64,000 nt of DNA from the NCBI RefSeq assembly GCF_900451195.1, contig NZ_UGHR01000001.1, forward strand, positions 124,001 through 188,000, in the 5' to 3' direction. Below the pieces are notes generated by a model that was not told the DNA's origin, ran no database searches, and worked only from the letters and a program-made list of their open reading frames with translations. This DNA is from Iodobacter fluviatilis. GTDB taxonomy: Bacteria; Pseudomonadota; Gammaproteobacteria; Burkholderiales; Chitinibacteraceae. Position 1 is the stretch's first letter. Every line of letters begins with the position of its first letter. Positions 44,895 through 52,032 of this stretch are shown one piece after another. The position numbers and the translations under genes were made by a program.

Positions 44895-46350
44895 ACTGCA
44901 AACGGGTAAGGCGCATTCGCCGCACAGCGGCAATGCGCCGGGTGAGGGTATAGCTCTGAACAATTTTATTGATAATGCTTGCGGCGAAATACCTTCGGTG
45001 ATTGCGCCCTACGGGGCTGAATGGATTGATACGACGTTGGGTGAAATTTGCGCATTACAAAAAGGCGCAATTCAGACTGGACCATTTGGTAGTCAACTTC
45101 ATGCTTCTGATTATGTAGAGGTGGGAATTCCTGTTGTAATGCCTGCGAATATTGGCGCAGAAGGTGGCATCTCTGAGGATGGCATTGCAAGAATTCAACA
45201 GGCCGACGCAGATCGACTTGCTCAACATAAGCTTCAAATTGGTGATGTTATTTTTAGCCGCCGAGGCGATGTAACTAGAAATGCATTGGTTGAGCCACAT
45301 CAGGTTGGCTGGCTTTGTGGGACGGGGTGCTTGAAAGTTCGCTTGGGGAATGAATCGAAAGCTGATGCAAAATTCATTTCATATTGCCTGCGATTACCTG
45401 AAACCAAAGAGTGGCTGATTCGACACGCTGTTGGCGCAACCATGCCCAATTTGAATACTTCGATTCTGTCCTCCGTTCCAGTAACAGTTCCGCCCTTGGC
45501 TGAGCAAAAGAAAATAACTACTGTTTTGCGCGCTCTCGACGACCGTATTGTGCTGTTGCGCGAGACCAATGCGACACTGGAGTCGATGGCGCAGGCGCTG
45601 TTTAAGTCGTGGTTTGTCGATTTCGACCCCGTCCACGCCAACGCCCAGTCCATCGCCAACACCGCGTCATTCCCGAGTGATGGTGTCGGGAATCTAGCCG
45701 CGCCACCGGATTCCCGCCTGCGCGGGAATGACGGCCTGCTCCCGCTCGAACTCCAAGCCCTCTTCCCCGCCACCTTCACCGCTTCCCCGCAAGGCTTGGT
45801 GCCGGAGGGGTGGAGCATTGGCAAAGTCGAGGATTTACTTGAGCTGGCTTATGGCAAGGCATTAAAGGCAACAGACCGAATCGACGGCGACATTCCCGTT
45901 TATGGTTCGGGTGGCATTACTGGGTCACATAATCAAGCCTTGGTGAATGGACCATCAGTGATTGTTGGGCGAAAAGGAACCGTCGGCAGCCTGTATTGGG
46001 AAGACCGCCCATTTTTTCCGATTGATACAGTTTTCTATGTTAAAACCAGCAAGCCATTGAGCTACTGCTTTTATTTGCTGCAAACACTTGGGCTCCACGA
46101 TATGAACACCGACGGGGCAGTTCCGGGGCTGAATAGAAATAACGTATATCGTTTGCCTGTGGTGATTCCATCCGATGCAGTTTTCAACGCGTTTGATGAA
46201 ACGGCGGCAGCGATACGGGAAACAATTTTTACCAATAGTCAGCAAGCCCAAACCCTCGCCACCCTGCGCGACACCTTGTTGCCGCGCCTAATCTCCGGCC
46301 AGCTCCGCCTGCCCGAAGCCGAAGCGCTACTGATGGAGGCCGTCGTATGA
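44884..46350 (+). CDS. hsdS: Type I restriction-modification system, specificity subunit HsdS
   Basis: HsdS sets the target sequence and bridges HsdM and HsdR. The 488-residue product has two target-recognition domains. TRD1 starts near WIDTTLGEICALQKG and ends with the first conserved coiled helix (LAEQKKITTVLRALDDRIVLLRETN). TRD2 starts near GWSIGKVEDLLELAYGK and ends with the helix LATLRDTLLPRLISGQL. Between them, residues about 261-284 (SFPSDGVGN...SRLRGNDG) are encoded by a neisserial-type palindromic repeat. A further palindrome lies near the N-terminus. The two differing TRDs suggest a bipartite target. Confidence 0.94.
   Translation: MSSELQTGKAHSPHSGNAPGEGIALNNFIDNACGEIPSVIAPYGAEWIDTTLGEICALQKGAIQTGPFGSQLHASDYVEVGIPVVMPANIGAEGGISEDGIARIQQADADRLAQHKLQIGDVIFSRRGDVTRNALVEPHQVGWLCGTGCLKVRLGNESKADAKFISYCLRLPETKEWLIRHAVGATMPNLNTSILSSVPVTVPPLAEQKKITTVLRALDDRIVLLRETNATLESMAQALFKSWFVDFDPVHANAQSIANTASFPSDGVGNLAAPPDSRLRGNDGLLPLELQALFPATFTASPQGLVPEGWSIGKVEDLLELAYGKALKATDRIDGDIPVYGSGGITGSHNQALVNGPSVIVGRKGTVGSLYWEDRPFFPIDTVFYVKTSKPLSYCFYLLQTLGLHDMNTDGAVPGLNRNNVYRLPVVIPSDAVFNAFDETAAAIRETIFTNSQQAQTLATLRDTLLPRLISGQLRLPEAEALLMEAVV
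44910..44939. repeat. Palindrome in the 5' end of hsdS
   Basis: GGCGCATTCGCCGC and GCGGCAATGCGCC are complementary except for one extra base. It encodes part of an N-terminal extension (AHSPHSGNAPGE) that precedes the first recognition domain and looks unlike HsdS. Confidence 0.65.
45665..45734. repeat. dRS3-like ATTCCC-GGGAAT repeats inside hsdS
   Basis: ATTCCC-N8-GGGAAT at 45710-45729 has the exact 20-bp form of the neisserial dRS3 repeat; a second unit with a longer spacer is at 45669-45693. GTCATTCCCG and CGGGAATGAC bound the whole. It is read through in frame. Confidence 0.85.
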
Positions 46351-47048
46351 ATGAGCTATTTCATGTCTACTGCGATGAGTCGTGCCATCTGGAAAACGAT
46401 GCAGCCAAGGCGATGGTGCTGGGGGCTGTTTGGTGTCCGGCATCCCATCGGCAAATGTTGGCGCGTGAGTTGAAAGCGTTAAAAAAGCAGTATGGTCTTG
46501 CTCCGAACTTTGAAATCAAATGGGTGAAGGTGTCCCCAAGCAAACTGGATTTTTATCTGGCAGTGATTGACCTGTTTTTTGCGCAGCCCTTGTTGCATTT
46601 TCGTGGTTTGGTGGTGCCGGATAAATCGTGTTTGCAGCATGACAAATTTGGCCAAAGTCACGACGAGTTTTATTACAAGATGTGGTATCACTTGCTTAAT
46701 CGCCTGATTAGCCCCGAAGAGCGATATCGCATTTTTCTGGATATCAAGGATACGCAAGGCCAAGCCAAAGTTGGCAAATTGCATGATGTGCTGTGCAATG
46801 CCAATTATGATTTTGACAGAGCCGTGATTGAGTCGATTGAGCTGGTGCATTCGCACGATGTTCTGTTGCTGCAGCTGGCTGATTTGTTGATTGGTGCATT
46901 GGGCTATGTGCATCGAGGTTTGACTGAAAGCCCTGCTAAGTTGGCCGTCATTGCGCGGATAAGGGAGCAATCTGGACTAAACCTACTGCAAAGTTCTTTG
47001 GTACGCGCAGAAAAATTCAATGTATTTGTCTGGAGGCCACAAGCTTGA
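46347..47048 (+). CDS. DUF3800 protein, putative RNase H-like nuclease
   Basis: The 233-residue product fits the DUF3800 family: an N-terminal YCDESCHLE (Asp-Glu pair), a central FLDIKDTQGQ, and QLADLLIGALGY near residue 180, each placing an acidic residue where an RNase H-like fold would hold metal. The family is frequent in phages and defence islands; activity is unproven. Its ATG overlaps the hsdS stop (ATGA), and the next gene starts inside its own stop, so it is translated as part of the hsd operon. A role as an hsd-linked effector is an inference. Confidence 0.82.
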   Translation: MNELFHVYCDESCHLENDAAKAMVLGAVWCPASHRQMLARELKALKKQYGLAPNFEIKWVKVSPSKLDFYLAVIDLFFAQPLLHFRGLVVPDKSCLQHDKFGQSHDEFYYKMWYHLLNRLISPEERYRIFLDIKDTQGQAKVGKLHDVLCNANYDFDRAVIESIELVHSHDVLLLQLADLLIGALGYVHRGLTESPAKLAVIARIREQSGLNLLQSSLVRAEKFNVFVWRPQA

Positions 47049-47554
47049 GTTTGCCTCCTGATTTATTGCCCTTTAATCATTACGGTGGTGACTGGGCGCG
47101 CTATGAGAATGACTTGTATCAGATTTATCTGGATACCGTAGTTCATGCTGGCTTAGTGTTTCAAGGCGTACCGATACGCGCGCAATTTCGCCCCGATACT
47201 CGAGGAAAGGGTTTTAGTTTCTGGCATCTGATTTCTGAAGCGCCAGATAAGAAGAACCGGAATGAAGACGACCGCATTCCTGATTTAGACCGTTGCGCGC
47301 GGATTCGTTGGGTGGCTTGGCTTATTCAGAATGTTGGAAACGATGGCTTTTCATGGTGGGAAAACAAACGTGGAAGAGACACTCACGTTGTGATTTGGGC
47401 CGAAGAATGTGATTTTGCCATCGTACTGGCGAAGCGCGATACTCAGGATGGCCCAAAGTATTACTTATTGAAAACGGCGTATTGCTTGAAGCCGCACCGT
47501 ATTGCTACGTTTGCCAAAGAACGAGATGCTTTTTGGGCCGCTAGAAATGACTGA
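47045..47554 (+). CDS. Unknown protein, possible RelE/BECR-fold RNase
   Basis: The 169-residue product starts at TTG, supported by GGAGG eight bases upstream and by the overlap with the DUF3800 stop; no ATG is available. Features are an RIPDLDRCARIRWVAWLI block, then HVVIWAEECDFAIVLAKRD and a C-terminal YYLLKTAYCLKPHRIATFAKERDAF. I associate the pattern [Trp/Glu-rich strand]-[VLxxR]-[YYLLxTAY...HR] with phage and toxin nucleases of the BECR group, but this is from memory of the pattern, not a search. It ends the four-gene coupled part of the hsd operon. If the guess is right, it could be an RNase effector. Confidence 0.6.
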   Translation: MSLPPDLLPFNHYGGDWARYENDLYQIYLDTVVHAGLVFQGVPIRAQFRPDTRGKGFSFWHLISEAPDKKNRNEDDRIPDLDRCARIRWVAWLIQNVGNDGFSWWENKRGRDTHVVIWAEECDFAIVLAKRDTQDGPKYYLLKTAYCLKPHRIATFAKERDAFWAARND

Positions 47555-47749
47555 AGCCCCGATGCATTGCTACGTAAGGGCTTCTGATGCTCCTTCCACA
47601 CTTGGTGGATGAGACTGATGACAAAGATAGATGCTCTTAGATACCTTGTCAACATAAGTTGACTACTAGTGAACTTTGCCAACTTTTTTGTTTGAGTCTT
47701 TACGCTTAGTTTTGTTCCGTAAATACATATTAAATCAATGGATTAACTT

Positions 47750-47777
47750 AACTCGACGACATGAATGTCGTCGAGTT
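47750..47777. promoter_or_regulatory. Perfect 13-bp inverted repeat, possible operator
   Basis: AACTCGACGACAT (47750-47762) and ATGTCGTCGAGTT (47765-47777) are perfect complements separated by GA. It ends 19 bases before the next gene's start. The DNA 47555-47749 before it is AT-rich and may hold a promoter. TGTCG words recur before hsdR. Confidence 0.7.
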
Positions 47778-47796
47778 GTTGGAGTCGGAGTTAAAC

Positions 47797-48471
47797 ATGC
47801 AATTTTATTGCTCAAAAGCCGCCGCTGAGGCGCTAGAAACGACCCAAAAGGGTTTGGTGAAGTCGTGGCTGGAGGCTGCGCCCGTTCCCGAGGCGGCGGG
47901 GCCGTGGGTGTGGCAGGTGCATGCGATTAAGTTGGCGCGGCAGAATGTGTTTATCGTGATGGAACGCGAAACGCGTTTTTCTATGGTGTTCTGGGGCATC
48001 AAAAAAGGCGATGGTGAAACACTGCTGAAGCAGTTTTACGAGCGGCTGGTGAATTTGCTGCTGTGGATTAACCAAGATGTGAATTGGCTGAATGCTGCTG
48101 AGGCGGATGCGGCGATTAAGCAAATTTTGCAGCGTGGCCAGCGATATTGCTTTGTGGCTGGCGTTGACCGCAGCGCGCAAACGCATATCAATGAAGTGGC
48201 GCGTGATTGTGACTATGCCTTTCATACTCATGGTTGCCTGCCCAATCCCGAGGATGAAGCGGCAAGCTTTGATATGAAGACCAATAACACGCTACGCAGT
48301 GTGCGCGGTGGTGCTTATTTTTGGCCATTTGAAGCTTTTTTCTGCTCATGGGTGCGTGAGTATGCTGGGGCAACATCAGCGCAGTGCGAGGAATTGATGC
48401 AGCGTTTTACCCAACTGCATCGTGCCAAATCGGCCATTTTTGCGGAAAACTTCATTGCGGATGAAGGCTGA
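47797..48471 (+). CDS. DUF6933-like protein of unknown function
   Basis: The 224-residue product starts at MQFYCSKAAAEAL, with CGGAG about 7 bases upstream; an ATG 12 codons earlier lies inside the palindrome and is less likely. The N-terminal MQFYCSKAAAEALETT, WVWQVHAIKLARQNVFIVMERETRFSMVFWGIK resemble DUF6933 proteins (short N-terminal barrel-like domain), while the C-terminal 100 residues (NEVARDCDYAFHTHGCLPNP, SVRGGAYFWPFEAFFCSW) are not recognised. It lies between the coupled hsd genes and hsdR in the same direction, with its own upstream palindrome, so it may be regulated separately. Confidence 0.72.
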   Translation: MQFYCSKAAAEALETTQKGLVKSWLEAAPVPEAAGPWVWQVHAIKLARQNVFIVMERETRFSMVFWGIKKGDGETLLKQFYERLVNLLLWINQDVNWLNAAEADAAIKQILQRGQRYCFVAGVDRSAQTHINEVARDCDYAFHTHGCLPNPEDEAASFDMKTNNTLRSVRGGAYFWPFEAFFCSWVREYAGATSAQCEELMQRFTQLHRAKSAIFAENFIADEG

Positions 48472-48622
48472 GCGCCTTCGTGACTGGATGAACGTGTCGA
48501 TTTTTGCGTGATTTTTAAACGCGTTTTTTTGATGTGTCGATTTTAACGATTTATTTCGACATATTAGGTGGCAATTTAGGCTGCAGGCTGCTGCCCAAAT
48601 CGGGAAACGCTGGGAGGCGTGA

Positions 48623-51600
48623 ATGACCGAAGACCAATTAGAACAAGAAGCACTGAGCTGGCTCGTTGAAACAGGTTATCGCCATCTCTGTGGCTATGAT
48701 ATTGCGCCGGATGGGATTACCCCTGAGCGCGCCGATTATGTGCAGCCCGTGCTGATTGAACGGCTTCGTTCGGCAATCTCGCGTTTGAACCCACAAATTC
48801 CGCTAGTTGCGCAGACCGATGCGGTGCAGCAAGTATTGGATTTGGGAATCCCATCGCTGTTGTCAGCCAATCGCTACTTTCACAGCCTGCTGGTCAATGG
48901 CGTGCCGGTGCAATACCAGAAGGACGGCGAAACGCGTGGTGATTTTGTGCGGCTGATTGATTGGGGCGGTGATGAAAAAGACGCCCCCTCACCCCGTGCC
49001 CTCTCCCTCGCGGGGAGAGGGGGACAAGCAGCGCCTGTGGCGCGGGCGGGGTTGAACGAATTCTTGGCGGTGAATCAGTACACGCTAAAAGGCGCAAAAC
49101 ACACACGTCGGCCAGATATTATTTTGTTTGTGAATGGCTTGCCTTTGGTGCTCTTAGAGCTTAAAAACCCTGCCGATGAAAACGCCGACATTTACAAAGC
49201 GTTTGATCAGATTCAAACCTACAAAGAGCAAATTCCCGACGTATTTCAGTACAACGAAATTTTAGTGATTTCGGATGGTACAGAAGCGCGGATGGGATCC
49301 TTATCAGCTAATGCCGAGCGTTATATGCAATGGCGCACGATTGATGGCATTAGTCTTGATCCATTAGGGCAATTCAATGAATTAGAAACGCTGATTCGCG
49401 GCATTCTTGCGCCAAAATATCTGCTGGATTATTTGCGCTTTTTTGTGCTGTTTGAAGACGATGGCACCTTGGTGAAAAAAATCGCCGGTTATCACCAGTT
49501 TCACGCGGTGCGTACTGCGATTGAACGCGTAGTGACGGCTTCTCGCCCCGATGTAGTCGGCGGGCAAAAAGGCAAAGGCGGCGTGGTTTGGCATACGCAG
49601 GGATCGGGCAAGAGCATTACGATGACTTGCTTTGCCGCGCGGGTGATGCGGGAAGCGGCGATGGAAAACCCGACCATTGTGGTGATCACCGATCGTAATG
49701 ATCTGGATGGCCAATTGTTTGGTGTGTTTTCCTTGGCTCAGGATTTGCTTCGCGAGCAGCCGGTGCAAGTGAGTACGCGGCAAGATTTGCGCGCCAAGCT
49801 GAGTAATCGTCCTTCTGGCGGGATTGTGTTTGCCACCATCCAGAAGTTTGCACCGGGCGAGGACGAAGATGTGTTTCCCTTGCTATCGGATCGACACAAT
49901 ATTGTGGTGATTGCCGATGAGGCACACCGCACGCAATATGGTTTTGAAGCCAAACTCAAGCAACGTCTGCCAAAGCATATTGCGCCTGAAGTTGCTACGG
50001 CTGGCGTCACTCAAGAAGCAAGCCCTCCATATTTAACAAGTACTTATCAGGTTGGCTACGCCCAGCATCTGCGCGATGCGCTGCCCAATGCCACTTTTGT
50101 GGCGTTCACCGGCACGCCGGTATCTAGCGAAGATAGAGATACACGCTCGGTATTTGGTGAATATATCCATATTTACGATATGCAACAGGCCAAAGAAGAT
50201 GGCGCTACGGTAGCGATTTATTATGAATCGCGGCTGGCAAAATTAAGCCTGAAAGTCGATGAAATGGCCCAGATTGACGATGACGTCGATGAGCTGGCTG
50301 AGGATGAAGAAGAAAGCGAGCAAGGCAAGCTCAAATCTAAATGGGCAGCACTGGAGCGGATTGTCGGCGCGGAGCCGCGTATTGCCAGTGTGGCGGCTGA
50401 TTTAGTGAATCACTTTGAGACACGCCAACAAAGCCAGTCGGGCAAAGCCATGGTTGTGGCGATGAGCCGCGAGATTTGCGTGCATTTATATAATGAGTTA
50501 ATCAAACTGCGCCCGGATTGGCATAACGATGACCCGGAGCTGGGTACGATTAAAATTGTGATGACGGGCTCTGCGAGTGACAAAGCTTTGCTACGACCTC
50601 ATATCTACCCCAAGCAAGTTAAAAAACGGCTGGAGAAACGCTTTAAAGACCCAGCAGATCCATTGCAATTGGTGATCGTGCGCGATATGTGGCTCACCGG
50701 TTTTGATGCGCCTTGCGTGCATACGCTGTATATCGACAAGCCAATGAAAGGGCACAATCTGATGCAAGCCATTGCCCGGGTGAATCGGGTATTTCACGAT
50801 AAGCAAGGCGGCTTGGTTGTTGATTACATCGGCATCGCTAACGAGCTAAAAGCCGCACTCAAGGAATACACCGCCAGCAATGGGCGCGGTAAACCGACGG
50901 TAGATACGGTGGAAGCGTGGGCGGTACTCGAAGAGAAAATCAATATTTTGCAAGGCATGTTGCATGGCTTTGATTACAGCGAATTTATCACTGGCGGTCA
51001 TCGCCTGTTGGCTGGCGCAGCTAATCATGTACTGGGGTTAGAAGACGGTAAAAAGCGCTTTGCGGATAACGCCCTAGCGATGAGTAAAGCATTCAGCCTG
51101 TGCGGCACCATGGATGAAGCCAAAGCGGTACGCGAAGAGGTCGCCTTTTTGCAAGCGGTGAAAGTGCTGCTGATTAAGCGGGACCTGAGCGCAAAAAAAC
51201 TCAGCAATGATGATAGGGAACTGGCTATTCGCCAGATTATCGGGCAGGCGGTGGCCTCTGATGAAGTGGTGGATATCTTTGATGCCGTCGGCTTAGAAAA
51301 GCCCAATATTGGCCTGCTGGACGACGAGTTTCTGGCCGAAGTGCGCAACCTGCCCGAGAAAAATTTGGCCGTGGAATTGCTGGAGCGCCTGCTGGAAGGG
51401 GAGATCAAATCCAAGTTTGCCAGTAATGTGGTGCAGCAGAAGAAGTTTTCTGAACTACTGACTGATGTAGTCAAACGCTATCAGAATCGCAGCATCGAAA
51501 CCGCACAAGTGATGGAAGAATTGGTCGCCATGGCCAAGAAATTCCGGGAAGCGGCTGGGCGCGGTGAGTCCTTGGGATTATCTGAGGACGAAGTGAAGTT

Positions 51601-51859
51601 TTACGACGCGCTGGCCAATAATGAATCGGCGGTGCGAGAACTCCCTGACGAAACACTAAAACGCATCGCGCATGAACTCACCGAAAATCTGCGCAAAAAT
51701 ATCAGCGTTGATTGGTCGCAACGGGAAAGCGTTCGCGCCAAATTACGGATTATGGTGAAACGCATTTTGCGTAAATACGGCTATCCGCCTGATTTTCAGG
51801 ACGAGGCGATTCAGACGGTACTACAGCAGGCAGAAGCATTGGGCGCTGAGTGGGTATGA
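48623..51859 (+). CDS. hsdR: Type I restriction-modification system, endonuclease/translocase subunit HsdR
   Basis: HsdR translocates DNA and cuts it when HsdM-HsdS finds an unmodified site. The 1078-residue product has the N-terminal nuclease motif D165...E179-x-K181 ([15 protein letters not shown]), Walker A GSGKS (327-331), DEAH (432-435) and FTGTPV, then a second helicase domain and a helical tail that binds the methylase. Residues about 121-134 ([14 protein letters not shown]) come from a palindromic repeat in a loop before the nuclease core. GGAGG precedes the ATG. It is separated from hsdS by three small genes, unlike the compact usual order. Confidence 0.95.
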   Translation: MTEDQLEQEALSWLVETGYRHLCGYDIAPDGITPERADYVQPVLIERLRSAISRLNPQIPLVAQTDAVQQVLDLGIPSLLSANRYFHSLLVNGVPVQYQKDGETRGDFVRLIDWGGDEKDAPSPRALSLAGRGGQAAPVARAGLNEFLAVNQYTLKGAKHTRRPDIILFVNGLPLVLLELKNPADENADIYKAFDQIQTYKEQIPDVFQYNEILVISDGTEARMGSLSANAERYMQWRTIDGISLDPLGQFNELETLIRGILAPKYLLDYLRFFVLFEDDGTLVKKIAGYHQFHAVRTAIERVVTASRPDVVGGQKGKGGVVWHTQGSGKSITMTCFAARVMREAAMENPTIVVITDRNDLDGQLFGVFSLAQDLLREQPVQVSTRQDLRAKLSNRPSGGIVFATIQKFAPGEDEDVFPLLSDRHNIVVIADEAHRTQYGFEAKLKQRLPKHIAPEVATAGVTQEASPPYLTSTYQVGYAQHLRDALPNATFVAFTGTPVSSEDRDTRSVFGEYIHIYDMQQAKEDGATVAIYYESRLAKLSLKVDEMAQIDDDVDELAEDEEESEQGKLKSKWAALERIVGAEPRIASVAADLVNHFETRQQSQSGKAMVVAMSREICVHLYNELIKLRPDWHNDDPELGTIKIVMTGSASDKALLRPHIYPKQVKKRLEKRFKDPADPLQLVIVRDMWLTGFDAPCVHTLYIDKPMKGHNLMQAIARVNRVFHDKQGGLVVDYIGIANELKAALKEYTASNGRGKPTVDTVEAWAVLEEKINILQGMLHGFDYSEFITGGHRLLAGAANHVLGLEDGKKRFADNALAMSKAFSLCGTMDEAKAVREEVAFLQAVKVLLIKRDLSAKKLSNDDRELAIRQIIGQAVASDEVVDIFDAVGLEKPNIGLLDDEFLAEVRNLPEKNLAVELLERLLEGEIKSKFASNVVQQKKFSELLTDVVKRYQNRSIETAQVMEELVAMAKKFREAAGRGESLGLSEDEVKFYDALANNESAVRELPDETLKRIAHELTENLRKNISVDWSQRESVRAKLRIMVKRILRKYGYPPDFQDEAIQTVLQQAEALGAEWV
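48982..49025. repeat. CCCTCTCCC palindromic repeat inside hsdR
   Basis: CCCTCTCCC (48999-49007) and GGGAGAGGG (49013-49021) are perfect arms with a five-base loop, preceded by CCCCCTCACCCC. This is a very common intergenic repeat type in proteobacteria, here in a coding loop and read in frame. Confidence 0.8.
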
Positions 51860-51946
51860 GACGGTTGTTTGCGACAATAGTATTGAGAAATAGCTGAAAT
51901 GGGCTGGCGTTTTTATCTGATACAGTTTCCAACTGTAATTTTTTGC

Positions 51947-51988
51947 AAAAAAACGACCTTCAAGCTTTTAGCTTTGAAGGTCGTTTTT
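51947..51988. terminator. Bidirectional terminator between hsdR and ycaO-like gene
   Basis: AACGACCTTCAAGC pairs with GCTTTGAAGGTCGTT (one bulge), with A-run before and T-run after. It ends both convergent transcripts and bounds the hsd locus on the right. Confidence 0.88.
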
Positions 51989-52032
51989 CTTTTCATGCTG
52001 CAGATTTTCGCTTACGGGAAAAACAGTTTTTC

